Assembly: GCA_017995405.1 (NCBI GenBank) | Contig: JAGOIY010000004.1 | Location: 1 to 35,662 of the forward strand | DNA length: 35,662 nt | Reading direction: 5' to 3' | Origin: Candidatus Cloacimonadota bacterium | GTDB taxonomy: Bacteria > Cloacimonadota > Cloacimonadia > Cloacimonadales > Cloacimonadaceae | The notes under the pieces: generated by a model | What the model was told of the DNA's origin: nothing | What the model saw: the letters and a program-made list of their open reading frames with translations, nothing else | Databases searched by the model: none | Made by a program: the position numbers and the translations under genes | Shown here: positions 15,982 to 25,378 of the stretch, in pieces | Layout of the letters: every line of letters begins with the position of its first letter | Position numbering within the stretch: position 1 is the first letter of the stretch

Positions 15982-18345
15982 CTAGAAATAGTCACAAAGG
16001 TCCAGGTATCGGTCTTCTATGTCTATCGCGTCCAACTGGAAATCAGACAATTGGGCCGCGATCGTTCCAGCGTCTTCAGTGGCGAAATCTACCGGGTGAC
16101 CGTCCTCATCTGTCACGAGCGTGGATTTGTTGATCCATAAGTAGGCCTTTTCGAGGTCACGAGGGAGGCCCAGTCCGTAATAATACATGTAGCCAAGCGC
16201 GTAGGCAGCCTTGGGATGATTCAGACAGGCCAGGCCCTCAAAAATAGCGGCTGCCAGCCGGGGATTGGATGGCGTGCCTTTACCCTGGGCGACCATGCAG
16301 GCCAGGTTGTAACTGGCGTCCCGGTAACCGGATATGGAAGCTTTGCGCCACCATTTGACCGCTTCCGTGAAATCCTGTCTGACTCCACTGCCCAGGTAGT
16401 ATTTGACTCCCAGGTTGTGCTGAGCTTCAGGGAGGCCTTGGTCGGCGGCCTCACGAAAGCTTTTCGCGGCCGCGATGAGGTCCTTGGGGTCATCGTTCGT
16501 CTCCATCCTGACACCGATGGTGAAGCTTTCTCTTCGGGAGCCGGGATTGCAGGAATAGCGGATACCCCAGCCGGAATCCTCCTCATTGTCCCACTGCTCC
16601 ACGAGATTGAGGCCATAAGTTATGAAGGGATCGCCACGTAGTTCAGGGCGCGGGCCTGATCTGGCGAGGGGGCTGTGATATTTGCCGGCATCATCTAAAT
16701 AGCTCAGCATCATTAGCGCGCGGGGATGATCCAGTCGAGCGGCGGCTTCCAGCCATTTGACCGCCTCGCGGGTGTCCTGATCGAGGTGAATGCCATAGTA
16801 GTACATCATCCCCAGAAAATATTGGGAATCGACGTCTCCGAGCTGGGCGGCGGCCAGATAGTGAGCTGCCGCCAGCGATTGATCAGGGGCCACTCCATAG
16901 CCGTTGTAATAAATATTTCCCAGCCATTTGCGAGCAGGAGCGTGTCCCTGGTCGGCGGCAAGTTTGAGCCAGAGCAAGGTCTGATTGTCGTCCGGGGGAG
17001 TGATAAAACGGTTCAGATACACCCAGCCCAGCATAAATTGCTCCTGAGCTCCACCTTGGAGGGCGGCCTGCTGAAACCAGTATTCGGCTTTCCTGATGTC
17101 CTGGAGAGGGGGGGGACTGCTCAGGCAGAGATTTGCCAGGGCCGTTTGGGATTCCAGATCACCCTGCTGAGCGGCCAGGCTATACCATTTTATGGCGTTT
17201 TTAAGGTCTTTGGGCACTTGCTTGCCTTCCCGGTAAAGCTGTCCCAGGAGGATTTGAGCTTTTAAAACACCCTGGGCAGCGGGTAGTTCATACAGCTTGG
17301 CTGCGGCGGGGATATCGGTCTGGGTGCCGATCCCGTTGTAATACATATCTGCCAGCAGGAGAGACGATTCGCTGTGGTTAGTGCTGGCTGCCGTCCGCAG
17401 CCATTTGAGTGCCAGATCGAGGTTCACGGGGGTAGCGAGGCCCAGTCGATGAGCTTTGCCGATGATGGCCGCAGCCTGGAGGTCTCCCGCTTCAGCGGAT
17501 CTGGTAAACCACTGCAGCGCTTGGATGGAATCGGCTTTCACCCCCTGTCCGTGACTATACATTTCTCCCAGGCGGTAGCAAGCCCGGGAATTTCTGTCCA
17601 GGGCAGCGGTCTGATACCACGCCAGGGCTGTGGGATAGTCCCGGGATACCTCCCTGCCTTCATAATAGAGGTCGGCAATCAGCATTTGAGCGTCTGTCCT
17701 GCCCTGATTGGCCGCGAGAGAATACCATCCCAGCGCCGCGGGGACGTCTTTGGGAATACCCAGCCCTTTCAGACAGATATTGCCCAACTTCATCTGGATG
17801 TCCACATTGCCGGCCCGGGCGGCCATGCCATACCATTTCAGGGCTTCGGAGGTGTTTTGGTTCACCTTGTTGCCTTTCTCATACATGGTCCCCAGTAGCA
17901 GCTGGGCTTCTTCATTACCGGAATTGGCAGCCAGGGCCAGCATGTTTACGGCTTGGGTCCCGGACCCCTTGAAGCGGCCTCCCTGCAGGTATGATCTGCC
18001 AAGCAGCAGCTGAGCCTTGAGCAATCCGGACCAAGCAGCGCGGATAAAAAAGTTCTCGGCTTTATCAAGGTCGGCTTTGATTCCTTCCCCTTTCAGATAT
18101 ATTTCTCCCAGAGCGTAGCCTGCTTCTGCATGGCCAGCCTCGGAGGCTTTGGTGTACCACTTGATGGCGGCTTTGGGATCTTGCTTCACGCCATATCCCT
18201 TCCGATAGGTCTCAGCCAGAGAGAACTGCGCGGCCGGATCACCTTTTTTGGCCTGTTTGAGCAGGTCTTTGCTAAAGACGGGGCCAGCCCACAGCCCCAA
18301 CGCCAGCGCTAAAATTAACAGGGCGGCCAAGATGGATTTTTTCAT
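15982..18345 (-). CDS. Exported Sel1-repeat protein
   Basis: A 787-residue protein made almost entirely of Sel1-like repeats, about 36 residues each. The signature A-x(2)-G-x-(A/Y)-x-A-x-x-x-L-G-x-x-Y-x-x-G-x-G-x-x-x-D-x-x-x-A-x-x-W recurs roughly twenty times. The first unit is DPAAQFSLAETYRKGYGVKQDPKAAIKWY and a late one begins PEAQHNLGVKYYLGSGVRQDF. A signal peptide is present (MKKSILAALLILALALGLWAGPVFS). A region around residues 565-620 breaks the repeat pattern with a charged, glycine-rich insert. Sel1 solenoids act as protein-interaction scaffolds, but the partner is unknown. The start at 18345 has GGGAGG upstream. It follows the M1 peptidase gene by 27 bases on the same strand and is probably co-transcribed. 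Confidence 0.9.
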   Translation of the reverse strand: MKKSILAALLILALALGLWAGPVFSKDLLKQAKKGDPAAQFSLAETYRKGYGVKQDPKAAIKWYTKASEAGHAEAGYALGEIYLKGEGIKADLDKAENFFIRAAWSGLLKAQLLLGRSYLQGGRFKGSGTQAVNMLALAANSGNEEAQLLLGTMYEKGNKVNQNTSEALKWYGMAARAGNVDIQMKLGNICLKGLGIPKDVPAALGWYSLAANQGRTDAQMLIADLYYEGREVSRDYPTALAWYQTAALDRNSRACYRLGEMYSHGQGVKADSIQALQWFTRSAEAGDLQAAAIIGKAHRLGLATPVNLDLALKWLRTAASTNHSESSLLLADMYYNGIGTQTDIPAAAKLYELPAAQGVLKAQILLGQLYREGKQVPKDLKNAIKWYSLAAQQGDLESQTALANLCLSSPPPLQDIRKAEYWFQQAALQGGAQEQFMLGWVYLNRFITPPDDNQTLLWLKLAADQGHAPARKWLGNIYYNGYGVAPDQSLAAAHYLAAAQLGDVDSQYFLGMMYYYGIHLDQDTREAVKWLEAAARLDHPRALMMLSYLDDAGKYHSPLARSGPRPELRGDPFITYGLNLVEQWDNEEDSGWGIRYSCNPGSRRESFTIGVRMETNDDPKDLIAAAKSFREAADQGLPEAQHNLGVKYYLGSGVRQDFTEAVKWWRKASISGYRDASYNLACMVAQGKGTPSNPRLAAAIFEGLACLNHPKAAYALGYMYYYGLGLPRDLEKAYLWINKSTLVTDEDGHPVDFATEDAGTIAAQLSDFQLDAIDIEDRYLDLCDYF

Positions 18346-18372
18346 ATTGCCTCCCTCCCGGGGGATATATGC

Positions 18373-21282
18373 TTATTTCATGAGAGTGATCAGACGGGTA
18401 AGGCCCACGGGGCCGCAATTCAACCTGAGTATATAGGTCCCCGAGGGCAGCGGAGTGCCTTCCTCCGTCACGCCGTCAAAGACGATTTGCTGCGCTCCGC
18501 GGGGCTGTTCCTGATCCAGTAAACGCTTGACCAGCTGTCCTTTGACGTTGTAAAGGCTGAGCTGAGCGCGACCGGCTTTCGGAAGGAAAAACTCAATGGT
18601 GGTGCTGGGATTGAAGGGATTGGGGTAAGCTCTCATGCTGGCAGAAAGCGCTGGGCTTTCAGAATCCGCAGAAGCCACGTTGGGCGCGATCTGAGGTATG
18701 ATCATCTGGAGAAACGATCTCACTGGGGCAGCATGCATGAAGTAAAGCGGAAAACCACTCATCACCAGGACTCCACCGTTGACCGGTTGGTCTGCTCTGA
18801 ACATAGCGCTCAGGCCGTTTCCCAGGGCGGTGGGAGTCATATTGGCGGTGTAGATGGAGTTGGCGGGGTTCTGGAAAGTATACATGTAGGGCAGCATCCC
18901 GTTCCAGGCGGGCATCATCTTGTCAGCGTCCACCGTGATGCAGGGATAGCTGTTGCTGGTAGCGCCGATGAAAGCGGCGGCGTTGTCATAGACTGGTGTG
19001 ATTCCACCTGCAAAGCGTTGGAAAAATTCATCGTTGAGGGCGGCAGTGGTCTTCCATCCGGAAATGATCACCTTGCCTCCCCCCAGGATGTAACCGCTCA
19101 GAGTTTGAGTGTCGTCCACCAGCAGGTTGTGAGAAAAGTCATCGGCGTGCCAGAGCAGCAGCTGGTAGTTTCCCAGTATATTAAGAGGCGGCATGCCCTG
19201 AGTGGCCACGTCCCACTGGGCATAGGTGATGGGCTGCAAGGCCGCGTCGTAGAAGCTGTCCACCATGGCGTCGTCCGGGCCGATGTTGCTACCGTTTCCA
19301 TCTCTGGTTTCGTCTACCACCAGCAGTCCGTAGTTGAAGCCAAAGCTCTCCGGCGTGGCGCTCATCCAAGGTGAATAAATACTCTGCCAGCCACCCAGAT
19401 CCAGCGCGGCAATGCAGTACTGGTAGGTTACGCTGTTCTGAGCCCCAGTGTCGGAATAGCTGAGCCCTTGGATGGGAGTCTGGTTCACGAGTGTCCAGGC
19501 TTGGCTTCCAGCCACTCTGCGATAAATATTGTATCTGAGGCTGGGGTCGTCCATAAAGCTCTGCCATGCCAGCAGCACGGAGTTGTTGGAAGGCAGGCAT
19601 TCCGTGAGCAGGGGCCGAATCTCTGTTGTCTGGCGCAGAAGGGTCCAGTGGTTGTGGTTGGCGATCACGCTCAGGTCCGGAGGCAAGCTCTGGAAATAGT
19701 GGTTGACGGTCCAGTCCGGCCCGGCTTCCACATAAAGGGAATCGCTGATCCCGCTCACTGTGACCCGGAAGGGGACTTCGATCTGAAAGCTGGTGGTGGT
19801 GGGAGAAGTGGAGCGGGCTATGATCTTGCCGGGGCTGTCGCTCATGTCGTTGTTCCAGATGCTGTATTCGAGGCTGGGGATGCCGGAGCCGAAGATCCAC
19901 TGGTTAAAAAACTGATCCAGGTCCTGGCCGCTGATCTGCTCCGCCAGCGCTTGAAACTCACTGGTGATCACGTTTCCATGCATGTGGGCGGTGAACCACT
20001 GATTGAGGAGGGCAAAGAAGTTGGCGTTGCCGATCTTCAGCCTCAGCATGTGGAGCACGGAGGCGGCCTTTTCATAGGAAGGAGGAGCGAAGTAGTTGTT
20101 GAAGCTGGGGTTATAGATAGTCTGAGGCCCGGCGCTGTTCTCCCAGTTGTTGTAGTATTGATGATAACTGGAGCCCACGTAGGCGCAGGCGGAATCCCAT
20201 CCGAAGCGTTTGTCCGTCCATAAATGCTCGGAGTAGGTGGCAAAGCCTTCCGAGAGCCAGACATCCTTGAAAGTGAGGAAGCTGACGGCGTTGCCGTACC
20301 ACTGATGGGCAAGTTCGTGAGCGATCACCACTTCATAGATGCCGTTGCCGGTGATGATGTAGTTGCCCAGAGTAGTCATGGTCTGATGTTCCATAGCGCC
20401 GTAGGTGCTCATGCTGACCACGGTCTGGCCATATTTTTCAAAGGGATAGGGGCCAAAGACCTGAGAGAAATACTGGATCATGTCTGGCAGATGTTGAAAA
20501 TCAATCAGGGCGTTGTTATACTGGTTTTGCATCACGAAGTTCATGATGGGCAGCGTCCCGGCGGTCTGTGGAATTTCCACATAGGGCCCCGCAGTTACGC
20601 AGACCAGATAGGTGGTCATGGGATGCTGGCCCAGCCAGTGAGTGGTGCTGCTGCCGTTGCCGTGGTCTGTGATGCCGTCCCGCAGACCGTTGGCGGCCAC
20701 TTTCCAATCGGAGCGCATGGTGATATGCAAGTCAACCAGAGCTTTGTCCCAGGGGTGATCATAACAGGGCCACCATTGCCTGGCAGCGTCGGGGTCTGAG
20801 ATAGTGAAGACGGTATTGGCGCTGAAGATCATGCCGATATGATAGATATCCGAGGTCAGCTGCGGAATGCCGGAATAAAAAACCTGAGTGGTGAAGGTCT
20901 GGCCAGCGGGGATGTTGAGAGTGATGGTGATAACTCCGTTTGTATGGGTAAAGGCGGCCGGACTGCCGTTCACCAGCACGCTGGAAACCGTAAGGCTTCT
21001 GAGCTCATACTGGAGAGAACTGAGGCTTTGTTCCGCCAGCACGGTGGCCAGGACGTTCCCCGTGATCACATGGCTCTGATCGTTGATCGACAGCGTGATC
21101 TCGTATTTCTGGACGTCAAATCCGGTCAGAGAATCGGCACGGTCCTGATTGAAGGCTGCCAGTCTGTCCGCGCTCCAGGGCTTGCGCTCCGGTCTGTCCG
21201 CTTGCGAAAAACTAGCGCTCTGGCCTGCAAGCGGCAAGCTCAGTCCCAGGCACAACATCACTATTTGAATCCATCTGGTCAT
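18373..21282 (-). CDS. Secreted M1-family metallopeptidase with T9SS sorting domain
   Basis: A 969-residue exported zinc aminopeptidase-like enzyme. Order: signal peptide (WIQIVMLCLGLSLPLAGQSAS); M1 N-terminal beta domain; exopeptidase-type motif in the form GAMEHQ rather than GAMEN; zinc site HELAHQWYGN with the third ligand in DVWLSEGFATYSEHLW, HELAH at about residue 322; helical C-terminal domain; a fibronectin-III-like segment (VLLAWQSFMDDPSLRYNIYRR...YQYCIAALD); then a beta-rich region. The tail is a textbook type IX sorting domain: YPNPFNPSTTI, LSLYNVKGQLV and SGTYILRL. The start at 21282 (MTRW) has GAGG five bases upstream; an adjacent ATG at 21285 is the alternative. It likely degrades extracellular peptides, feeding the amino-acid fermentation genes nearby. 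Confidence 0.92.
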   Translation of the reverse strand: MTRWIQIVMLCLGLSLPLAGQSASFSQADRPERKPWSADRLAAFNQDRADSLTGFDVQKYEITLSINDQSHVITGNVLATVLAEQSLSSLQYELRSLTVSSVLVNGSPAAFTHTNGVITITLNIPAGQTFTTQVFYSGIPQLTSDIYHIGMIFSANTVFTISDPDAARQWWPCYDHPWDKALVDLHITMRSDWKVAANGLRDGITDHGNGSSTTHWLGQHPMTTYLVCVTAGPYVEIPQTAGTLPIMNFVMQNQYNNALIDFQHLPDMIQYFSQVFGPYPFEKYGQTVVSMSTYGAMEHQTMTTLGNYIITGNGIYEVVIAHELAHQWYGNAVSFLTFKDVWLSEGFATYSEHLWTDKRFGWDSACAYVGSSYHQYYNNWENSAGPQTIYNPSFNNYFAPPSYEKAASVLHMLRLKIGNANFFALLNQWFTAHMHGNVITSEFQALAEQISGQDLDQFFNQWIFGSGIPSLEYSIWNNDMSDSPGKIIARSTSPTTTSFQIEVPFRVTVSGISDSLYVEAGPDWTVNHYFQSLPPDLSVIANHNHWTLLRQTTEIRPLLTECLPSNNSVLLAWQSFMDDPSLRYNIYRRVAGSQAWTLVNQTPIQGLSYSDTGAQNSVTYQYCIAALDLGGWQSIYSPWMSATPESFGFNYGLLVVDETRDGNGSNIGPDDAMVDSFYDAALQPITYAQWDVATQGMPPLNILGNYQLLLWHADDFSHNLLVDDTQTLSGYILGGGKVIISGWKTTAALNDEFFQRFAGGITPVYDNAAAFIGATSNSYPCITVDADKMMPAWNGMLPYMYTFQNPANSIYTANMTPTALGNGLSAMFRADQPVNGGVLVMSGFPLYFMHAAPVRSFLQMIIPQIAPNVASADSESPALSASMRAYPNPFNPSTTIEFFLPKAGRAQLSLYNVKGQLVKRLLDQEQPRGAQQIVFDGVTEEGTPLPSGTYILRLNCGPVGLTRLITLMK

Positions 21283-21486
21283 CATCACCTCACGTGGGGA
21301 TGCCCTCACTCCTCCATCCGTTGGGAAGCACAGTTCCGGGCTGGAATATCAGGCATCCATTATCTTCATTGAGTTATAGCAAGTTTGTTTCCAGAGGCGG
21401 GATAAAGTCAAGCGAAAAAAAACTCTTTACGAAAACGGGGCTTCCAAAGAACTTGTCTGACAGCTCTATTACGAGGTAAAAAACAC

Positions 21487-23733
21487 ATGTCGATCAAGCA
21501 TATTCTGCTGTGCCTTATGCTGCTGGCCGCTACCGTTGGCCTGTCCGCGTATGGCGAGACCATATACGCGATTAAGGTGGAAGGCCAAAAAAGCATTTCA
21601 CCCGAACTGGTGACTTCCGCGATCGGAATCAACGTGGGCGATGCCCTCGATCCCGAACAGGTGGCCCAAGCCATCAAAACCCTGTATAAAATGGGTGTTT
21701 TCAAAGACATCCAGTTTCATTCCGAGGTGTATCGCACCGGAGTGAACCTCATCATCAGAGTGGTGGAAAACCCCGTGCTTTCCCACATCGAGTTTTTGGG
21801 GCTCAAAGTGGTCAAAAAAGACCGGGTGGACGAGCTTTTAAACCTGAGAGTCGGCTCCTTCTGGAATGAGTATCAGAAGGTGCAGGTCCAGCAAAAACTG
21901 GTGAAAGAGTATCAGAGCAAAGGCTTTAGCAACGCCCGGGTGACGGTGTTTGAAAACATCGGAGAAGACAACCGCGTGCGGGTCAAAGTGGAAGTGGAAG
22001 AGGGTAAGCGGGTGGCGATCGCCAAGATCAGCTTCACCGGTAACGCCAATATCGAATCCAAAGCTCTTCAGAAACGCATGAAGACGAAGCCGGCCTCGCT
22101 GTTGCGCTCCGGACGCTTTGAGCAGGAGAAGTTTGACACCGACCTTGGCAATCTGGCATCATACTACAAGCAAAACGGTTATGTGGATGTCGGGATCGGC
22201 CCCTGGGAGTTGAAAACCATCAACGAGCGGGAGCTTGAGTTGCTGATCAACATCAAGGAAGGAGAGCGCTACATCCTGGGACAGATCAGGGTTGAAGGCA
22301 ACACCAGCTTTACCTCCGAAGCCATTCTGACCCAGTTCACGCTCAAAAAAGGCGAGCCCTTTGACGAAGCCAAGTTTGAAAAACAGCTGGCCAAAGTCTA
22401 TTCCATGTACTTTGACGAGGGCTATATCTACACCCAGATCAGCCATGAAAAGATCAAACAGGAGAAGAATCTGGAGGTGGTGCTCAAGGTCGTTGAAGGC
22501 GCCAGGGCCAGAATCCGTCAGATCCAGATTTCCGGAAACCGGCGCACCAAAGAAAAGGTGATCAGACGCCAGCTGGAGATCGCTCCTGGAGATTATTACC
22601 GTCAGAGCCAGGTGATCCGCTCCCAGCAAAACATCTACAATCTGGGCTTCTTCGAGCCGGACATCCAGCTGGACTACACTCCCATCAACAACCAGGGCGA
22701 TATCGACCTCCAGATCGACGTGGTGGATAAATCCTCCGGCATGGCCAATGGCGGTGTGGGCTACAACAGCCAGGACAAGTTTGTGGGCCAGCTCTCGCTT
22801 TCTCAAAACAACCTCTTCGGCAACAACTGGTCCAGCAGCCTGATGTGGGAATTTGGCGGCAGCACTCAGAACTTTGAATTCAGCTTTACCAATCCCAATC
22901 TCTACGATTCCGATGTGTTGCTGGGCACCAACCTCTATTATACCGAAAAAGACTGGAGCTCTTTCTACTACAAGATTTTCACCCGTGGCGCCAGCCTCAG
23001 GCTGGGCCAATATCTGCCCTGGATAGACCGCACCCGTCTGGTGGCCGGATATTCACTTTACTCCAAAAAATACCGCGTCACCAACCGCGACAAGATCCTG
23101 GAAGATCCGCTTGCCAATGCCACTTTGATCGAACTGGATTCTCTCAGCTGGCGCTACACCAGCTCCCTGAACGCCACCGTGACTCGCGACACGCGCGACA
23201 ATATCTTTTTCCCCACCCGGGGCTCTCAGGTGACTCTATTTTCTGAGATCGCCGGTGGACTGCTGGGCGGAGACTTTGACTATTTCAAGCAGATCATGCA
23301 GGTCAACTGGTATGCCGAGGCCTGGGAAAAGCTCACGTTGCGCACCAAGTGGCGCTTTGGCTATGTGAGCCCCTACGGTAAAAGCGATGACGCTCCTCCC
23401 GACGAGAAGTTTTATCTGGGCGGAACCGGAGTGGACGGCATTCGCGGCTTTCCAGACCGTTCTATAGGACCCGCCGGAGGTGGCACCCGTGCCATCATCT
23501 TCTCCACAGAACTGGGCTATCCGATCGCCGGTGATCAGATCATCGCGGTGGGATTCTTTGATGCCGGCAACAGCTTCAACAAGATGCGGGATTTCAACTT
23601 CCTGGAGCTCAAGAAAGGCATCGGAGCAGGCATCCGCATTCGCAGTCCCTTTGGCCTCATTGGTTTTGATTACGCCCACAACCTCAACGACGGCGGCTGG
23701 GAACCTCATCTGCAGTTCGGCACTACCTTCTAA
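21487..23733 (+). CDS. bamA: BamA, outer-membrane protein assembly factor
   Basis: A 748-residue Omp85-family protein that folds beta-barrel proteins into the outer membrane. A signal peptide (MSIKHILLCLMLLAATVGLSAYG) is followed by five POTRA domains of about 75-80 residues each. They start near ETIYAIKVEGQKSISPELV, NPVLSHIEFLGLKVVKKDRV, VAIAKISFTGNANIESKAL, YILGQIRVEGNTSFTSEAI and ARIRQIQISGNRRTKEKVI. From about residue 415 comes the 16-strand barrel with the lid-lock motif IRGF near residue 655. The tail LQFGTTF ends in Phe, as outer-membrane proteins usually do. The length is slightly below the E. coli protein. Shine-Dalgarno GAGGT lies ten bases upstream. The gene starts a plus-strand run and is divergent from the M1 peptidase. 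Confidence 0.95.
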   Translation: MSIKHILLCLMLLAATVGLSAYGETIYAIKVEGQKSISPELVTSAIGINVGDALDPEQVAQAIKTLYKMGVFKDIQFHSEVYRTGVNLIIRVVENPVLSHIEFLGLKVVKKDRVDELLNLRVGSFWNEYQKVQVQQKLVKEYQSKGFSNARVTVFENIGEDNRVRVKVEVEEGKRVAIAKISFTGNANIESKALQKRMKTKPASLLRSGRFEQEKFDTDLGNLASYYKQNGYVDVGIGPWELKTINERELELLINIKEGERYILGQIRVEGNTSFTSEAILTQFTLKKGEPFDEAKFEKQLAKVYSMYFDEGYIYTQISHEKIKQEKNLEVVLKVVEGARARIRQIQISGNRRTKEKVIRRQLEIAPGDYYRQSQVIRSQQNIYNLGFFEPDIQLDYTPINNQGDIDLQIDVVDKSSGMANGGVGYNSQDKFVGQLSLSQNNLFGNNWSSSLMWEFGGSTQNFEFSFTNPNLYDSDVLLGTNLYYTEKDWSSFYYKIFTRGASLRLGQYLPWIDRTRLVAGYSLYSKKYRVTNRDKILEDPLANATLIELDSLSWRYTSSLNATVTRDTRDNIFFPTRGSQVTLFSEIAGGLLGGDFDYFKQIMQVNWYAEAWEKLTLRTKWRFGYVSPYGKSDDAPPDEKFYLGGTGVDGIRGFPDRSIGPAGGGTRAIIFSTELGYPIAGDQIIAVGFFDAGNSFNKMRDFNFLELKKGIGAGIRIRSPFGLIGFDYAHNLNDGGWEPHLQFGTTF

Positions 23734-24681
23734 ATGATTCCCTACCGTCATCTGTTTGGACCTGTCAATTCCAGGCGGCTTGGCCTTTCCCTGGGCGTCG
23801 ATCTGGTCCCGTATAAATACTGCCCTTTGAACTGCGTTTATTGCGAAGTGCAGAATACTACACATCTGATCACGGAGCGCCAGGAGTTCTTTAGCTCCCA
23901 AGAGATTCTCGATGAGCTCGATCTCTTTCTCAAAAACCGTCCGGAGCTGGATTACATCACCTTCTCCGGGGCGGGAGAACCCACTCTGCACAGCGGGATA
24001 GGTAAGATCGTCAAATACATCAAATCCACCTATCCAAACTACCGGCTGGCGCTGCTCACCAACGGAGTGCTGCTCAATGATCCTAATGTGCAGGCGGAGA
24101 TTATACCCTGCGATCTGGTGCTGCCGTCTTTGGATGCCGCCACCCAGACGGGCTATGAGATCATCAACCGTCCCAAACCAGGCCTGAAGGTTCAGGACCT
24201 CATCGCCGGATTGGTGGAATTCAGACGGGCATACGCTGGCCAGATGTGGTTGGAAGTATTTATCATTGCTGGAATCAACGATAGCGAAACAGAACTGGAA
24301 GCCCTCATCGAAGCGATCTCACAGATTGCCCCGGACCGCGTTCAGCTTAACGCTCTGGACCGTCCCGGAGCGGAAGATTGGGTGCAGACCGCCCCGCTGG
24401 ATCTGCTGCAAGGGATTTTGAAGCTGTTTGCGGAGCGCTTGTCCATGCCGGTTGAGATCATCGCCAAAGCGGCGGTCCATCTGAACACTCCCAGTTCCAT
24501 CGATCTGATCCGGGAAATCGAGGCCACGCTGCTGCGCCGTCCCTGCACCGCTGAGGATCTGGCTGTCACTCTCGGCACCCATATCAACGAGATCAGCAAG
24601 GTGTTGAGGGAACTTAGCTATGACGGTAAAGTGGAGGCCAAACGCGAGGCCAGAGGAGTCTTCTATCTATGGAAACCATGA
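23734..24681 (+). CDS. Radical SAM protein with C-terminal winged helix
   Basis: A 315-residue radical S-adenosylmethionine enzyme. The cluster-binding CxxxCxxC is at about residues 30-37 as CPLNCVYC, and the SAM-binding GE motif is in YITFSGAGEPTLHSG. The opening YRHLFGPVNSRRLGLSLGVDLVPYKYCPLNC is typical of the COG0731 group, relatives of the wyosine-type tRNA enzymes. The actual substrate is not known. From about residue 255 the protein carries an extra domain, with helices SSIDLIREIEATLLRRPCTAEDLAVTLG and a wing ending in VFYLWKP, which reads as a winged helix-turn-helix. The start codon directly follows the bamA stop with no spacer. The stop overlaps ispD by four bases. Confidence 0.85.
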   Translation: MIPYRHLFGPVNSRRLGLSLGVDLVPYKYCPLNCVYCEVQNTTHLITERQEFFSSQEILDELDLFLKNRPELDYITFSGAGEPTLHSGIGKIVKYIKSTYPNYRLALLTNGVLLNDPNVQAEIIPCDLVLPSLDAATQTGYEIINRPKPGLKVQDLIAGLVEFRRAYAGQMWLEVFIIAGINDSETELEALIEAISQIAPDRVQLNALDRPGAEDWVQTAPLDLLQGILKLFAERLSMPVEIIAKAAVHLNTPSSIDLIREIEATLLRRPCTAEDLAVTLGTHINEISKVLRELSYDGKVEAKREARGVFYLWKP

Positions 24682-25367
24682 ACACGGCAATAGTTACAGC
24701 GGCTGGTAGCGGTTTGAGGCTGAACTCTGCCGTCAAAAAACAATTTTTGGAACTGGCTGGGATCCCCATCCTGATCCGCACCCTGGAGCGCTTCTTTGCT
24801 TCCCCGCTGATTTCCAGCCTCATCATCACGGCCCCCGAAGCCGATCAAGCCTACACGGAAGAGCTTATCCGGCAATATTTTGAGGCAGAGACCAAACCCT
24901 GGATTGTGATCGCTGGCGGAGCCGAACGGCAGGATTCCGTATTTGCCGCCCTGCAGCATTGCCCTCCGGGCACCAAACTGGTCTTTATCCACGATGCCGT
25001 GAGGCCTTTCATCACTCTGGACCTGATCGCGGACCTGGCCAGTCTGGCGCTGAAACATAAAGCCGCCATCCCAGTTGCCAGGATCAAGCACACCATCAAG
25101 ACCATAGAAGGCGAAGTAGTGGGGGAGACCCTGCCGCGGGACCGTCTGGTGCAGGTTTTCACACCTCAGGTCTTCGATCTGAAGCTCATCCGGGCCGCCT
25201 ATGAAAAGGCCTATGAGGATGGATTTGTGAGCACGGACGATTCCTCCCTGGTGGAGCATCTGGGGCACGCGGTGCCTTATCTTTTCAGCTCCGATCTCAA
25301 TCTCAAGATCACGGATGCCTCAGACCTCTTCTTCGCCTCTCAAATCATTGAAAACAATATGGTATAA
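24678..25367 (+). CDS. ispD: 2-C-methyl-D-erythritol 4-phosphate cytidylyltransferase
   Basis: A 229-residue MEP-pathway enzyme that joins CTP and methylerythritol phosphate to give CDP-ME, the third step of bacterial isoprenoid precursor synthesis. CTP-binding signatures are present: AAGSGLRLNS near the N-terminus with the conserved KKQFLEL lysines, FIHDAVRPF around residue 105, and STDDSSLVE around residue 180. The start at 24678 (MNTAIVTAAG) overlaps the radical SAM stop as ATGA; an ATG three codons earlier is possible. The partner ispF lies downstream, but a large glmS-like gene is wedged between them. The usual order is adjacent ispD-ispF. Confidence 0.94.
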   Translation: MNTAIVTAAGSGLRLNSAVKKQFLELAGIPILIRTLERFFASPLISSLIITAPEADQAYTEELIRQYFEAETKPWIVIAGGAERQDSVFAALQHCPPGTKLVFIHDAVRPFITLDLIADLASLALKHKAAIPVARIKHTIKTIEGEVVGETLPRDRLVQVFTPQVFDLKLIRAAYEKAYEDGFVSTDDSSLVEHLGHAVPYLFSSDLNLKITDASDLFFASQIIENNMV

Positions 25368-25378
25368 AGGATATTTAC

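Noticed and set aside
15888-16133. 81-codon plus-strand frame starting in the long hairpin
   Set aside because: It begins in the repeat arm with GTG, overlaps the Sel1 gene antisense and has no family features.
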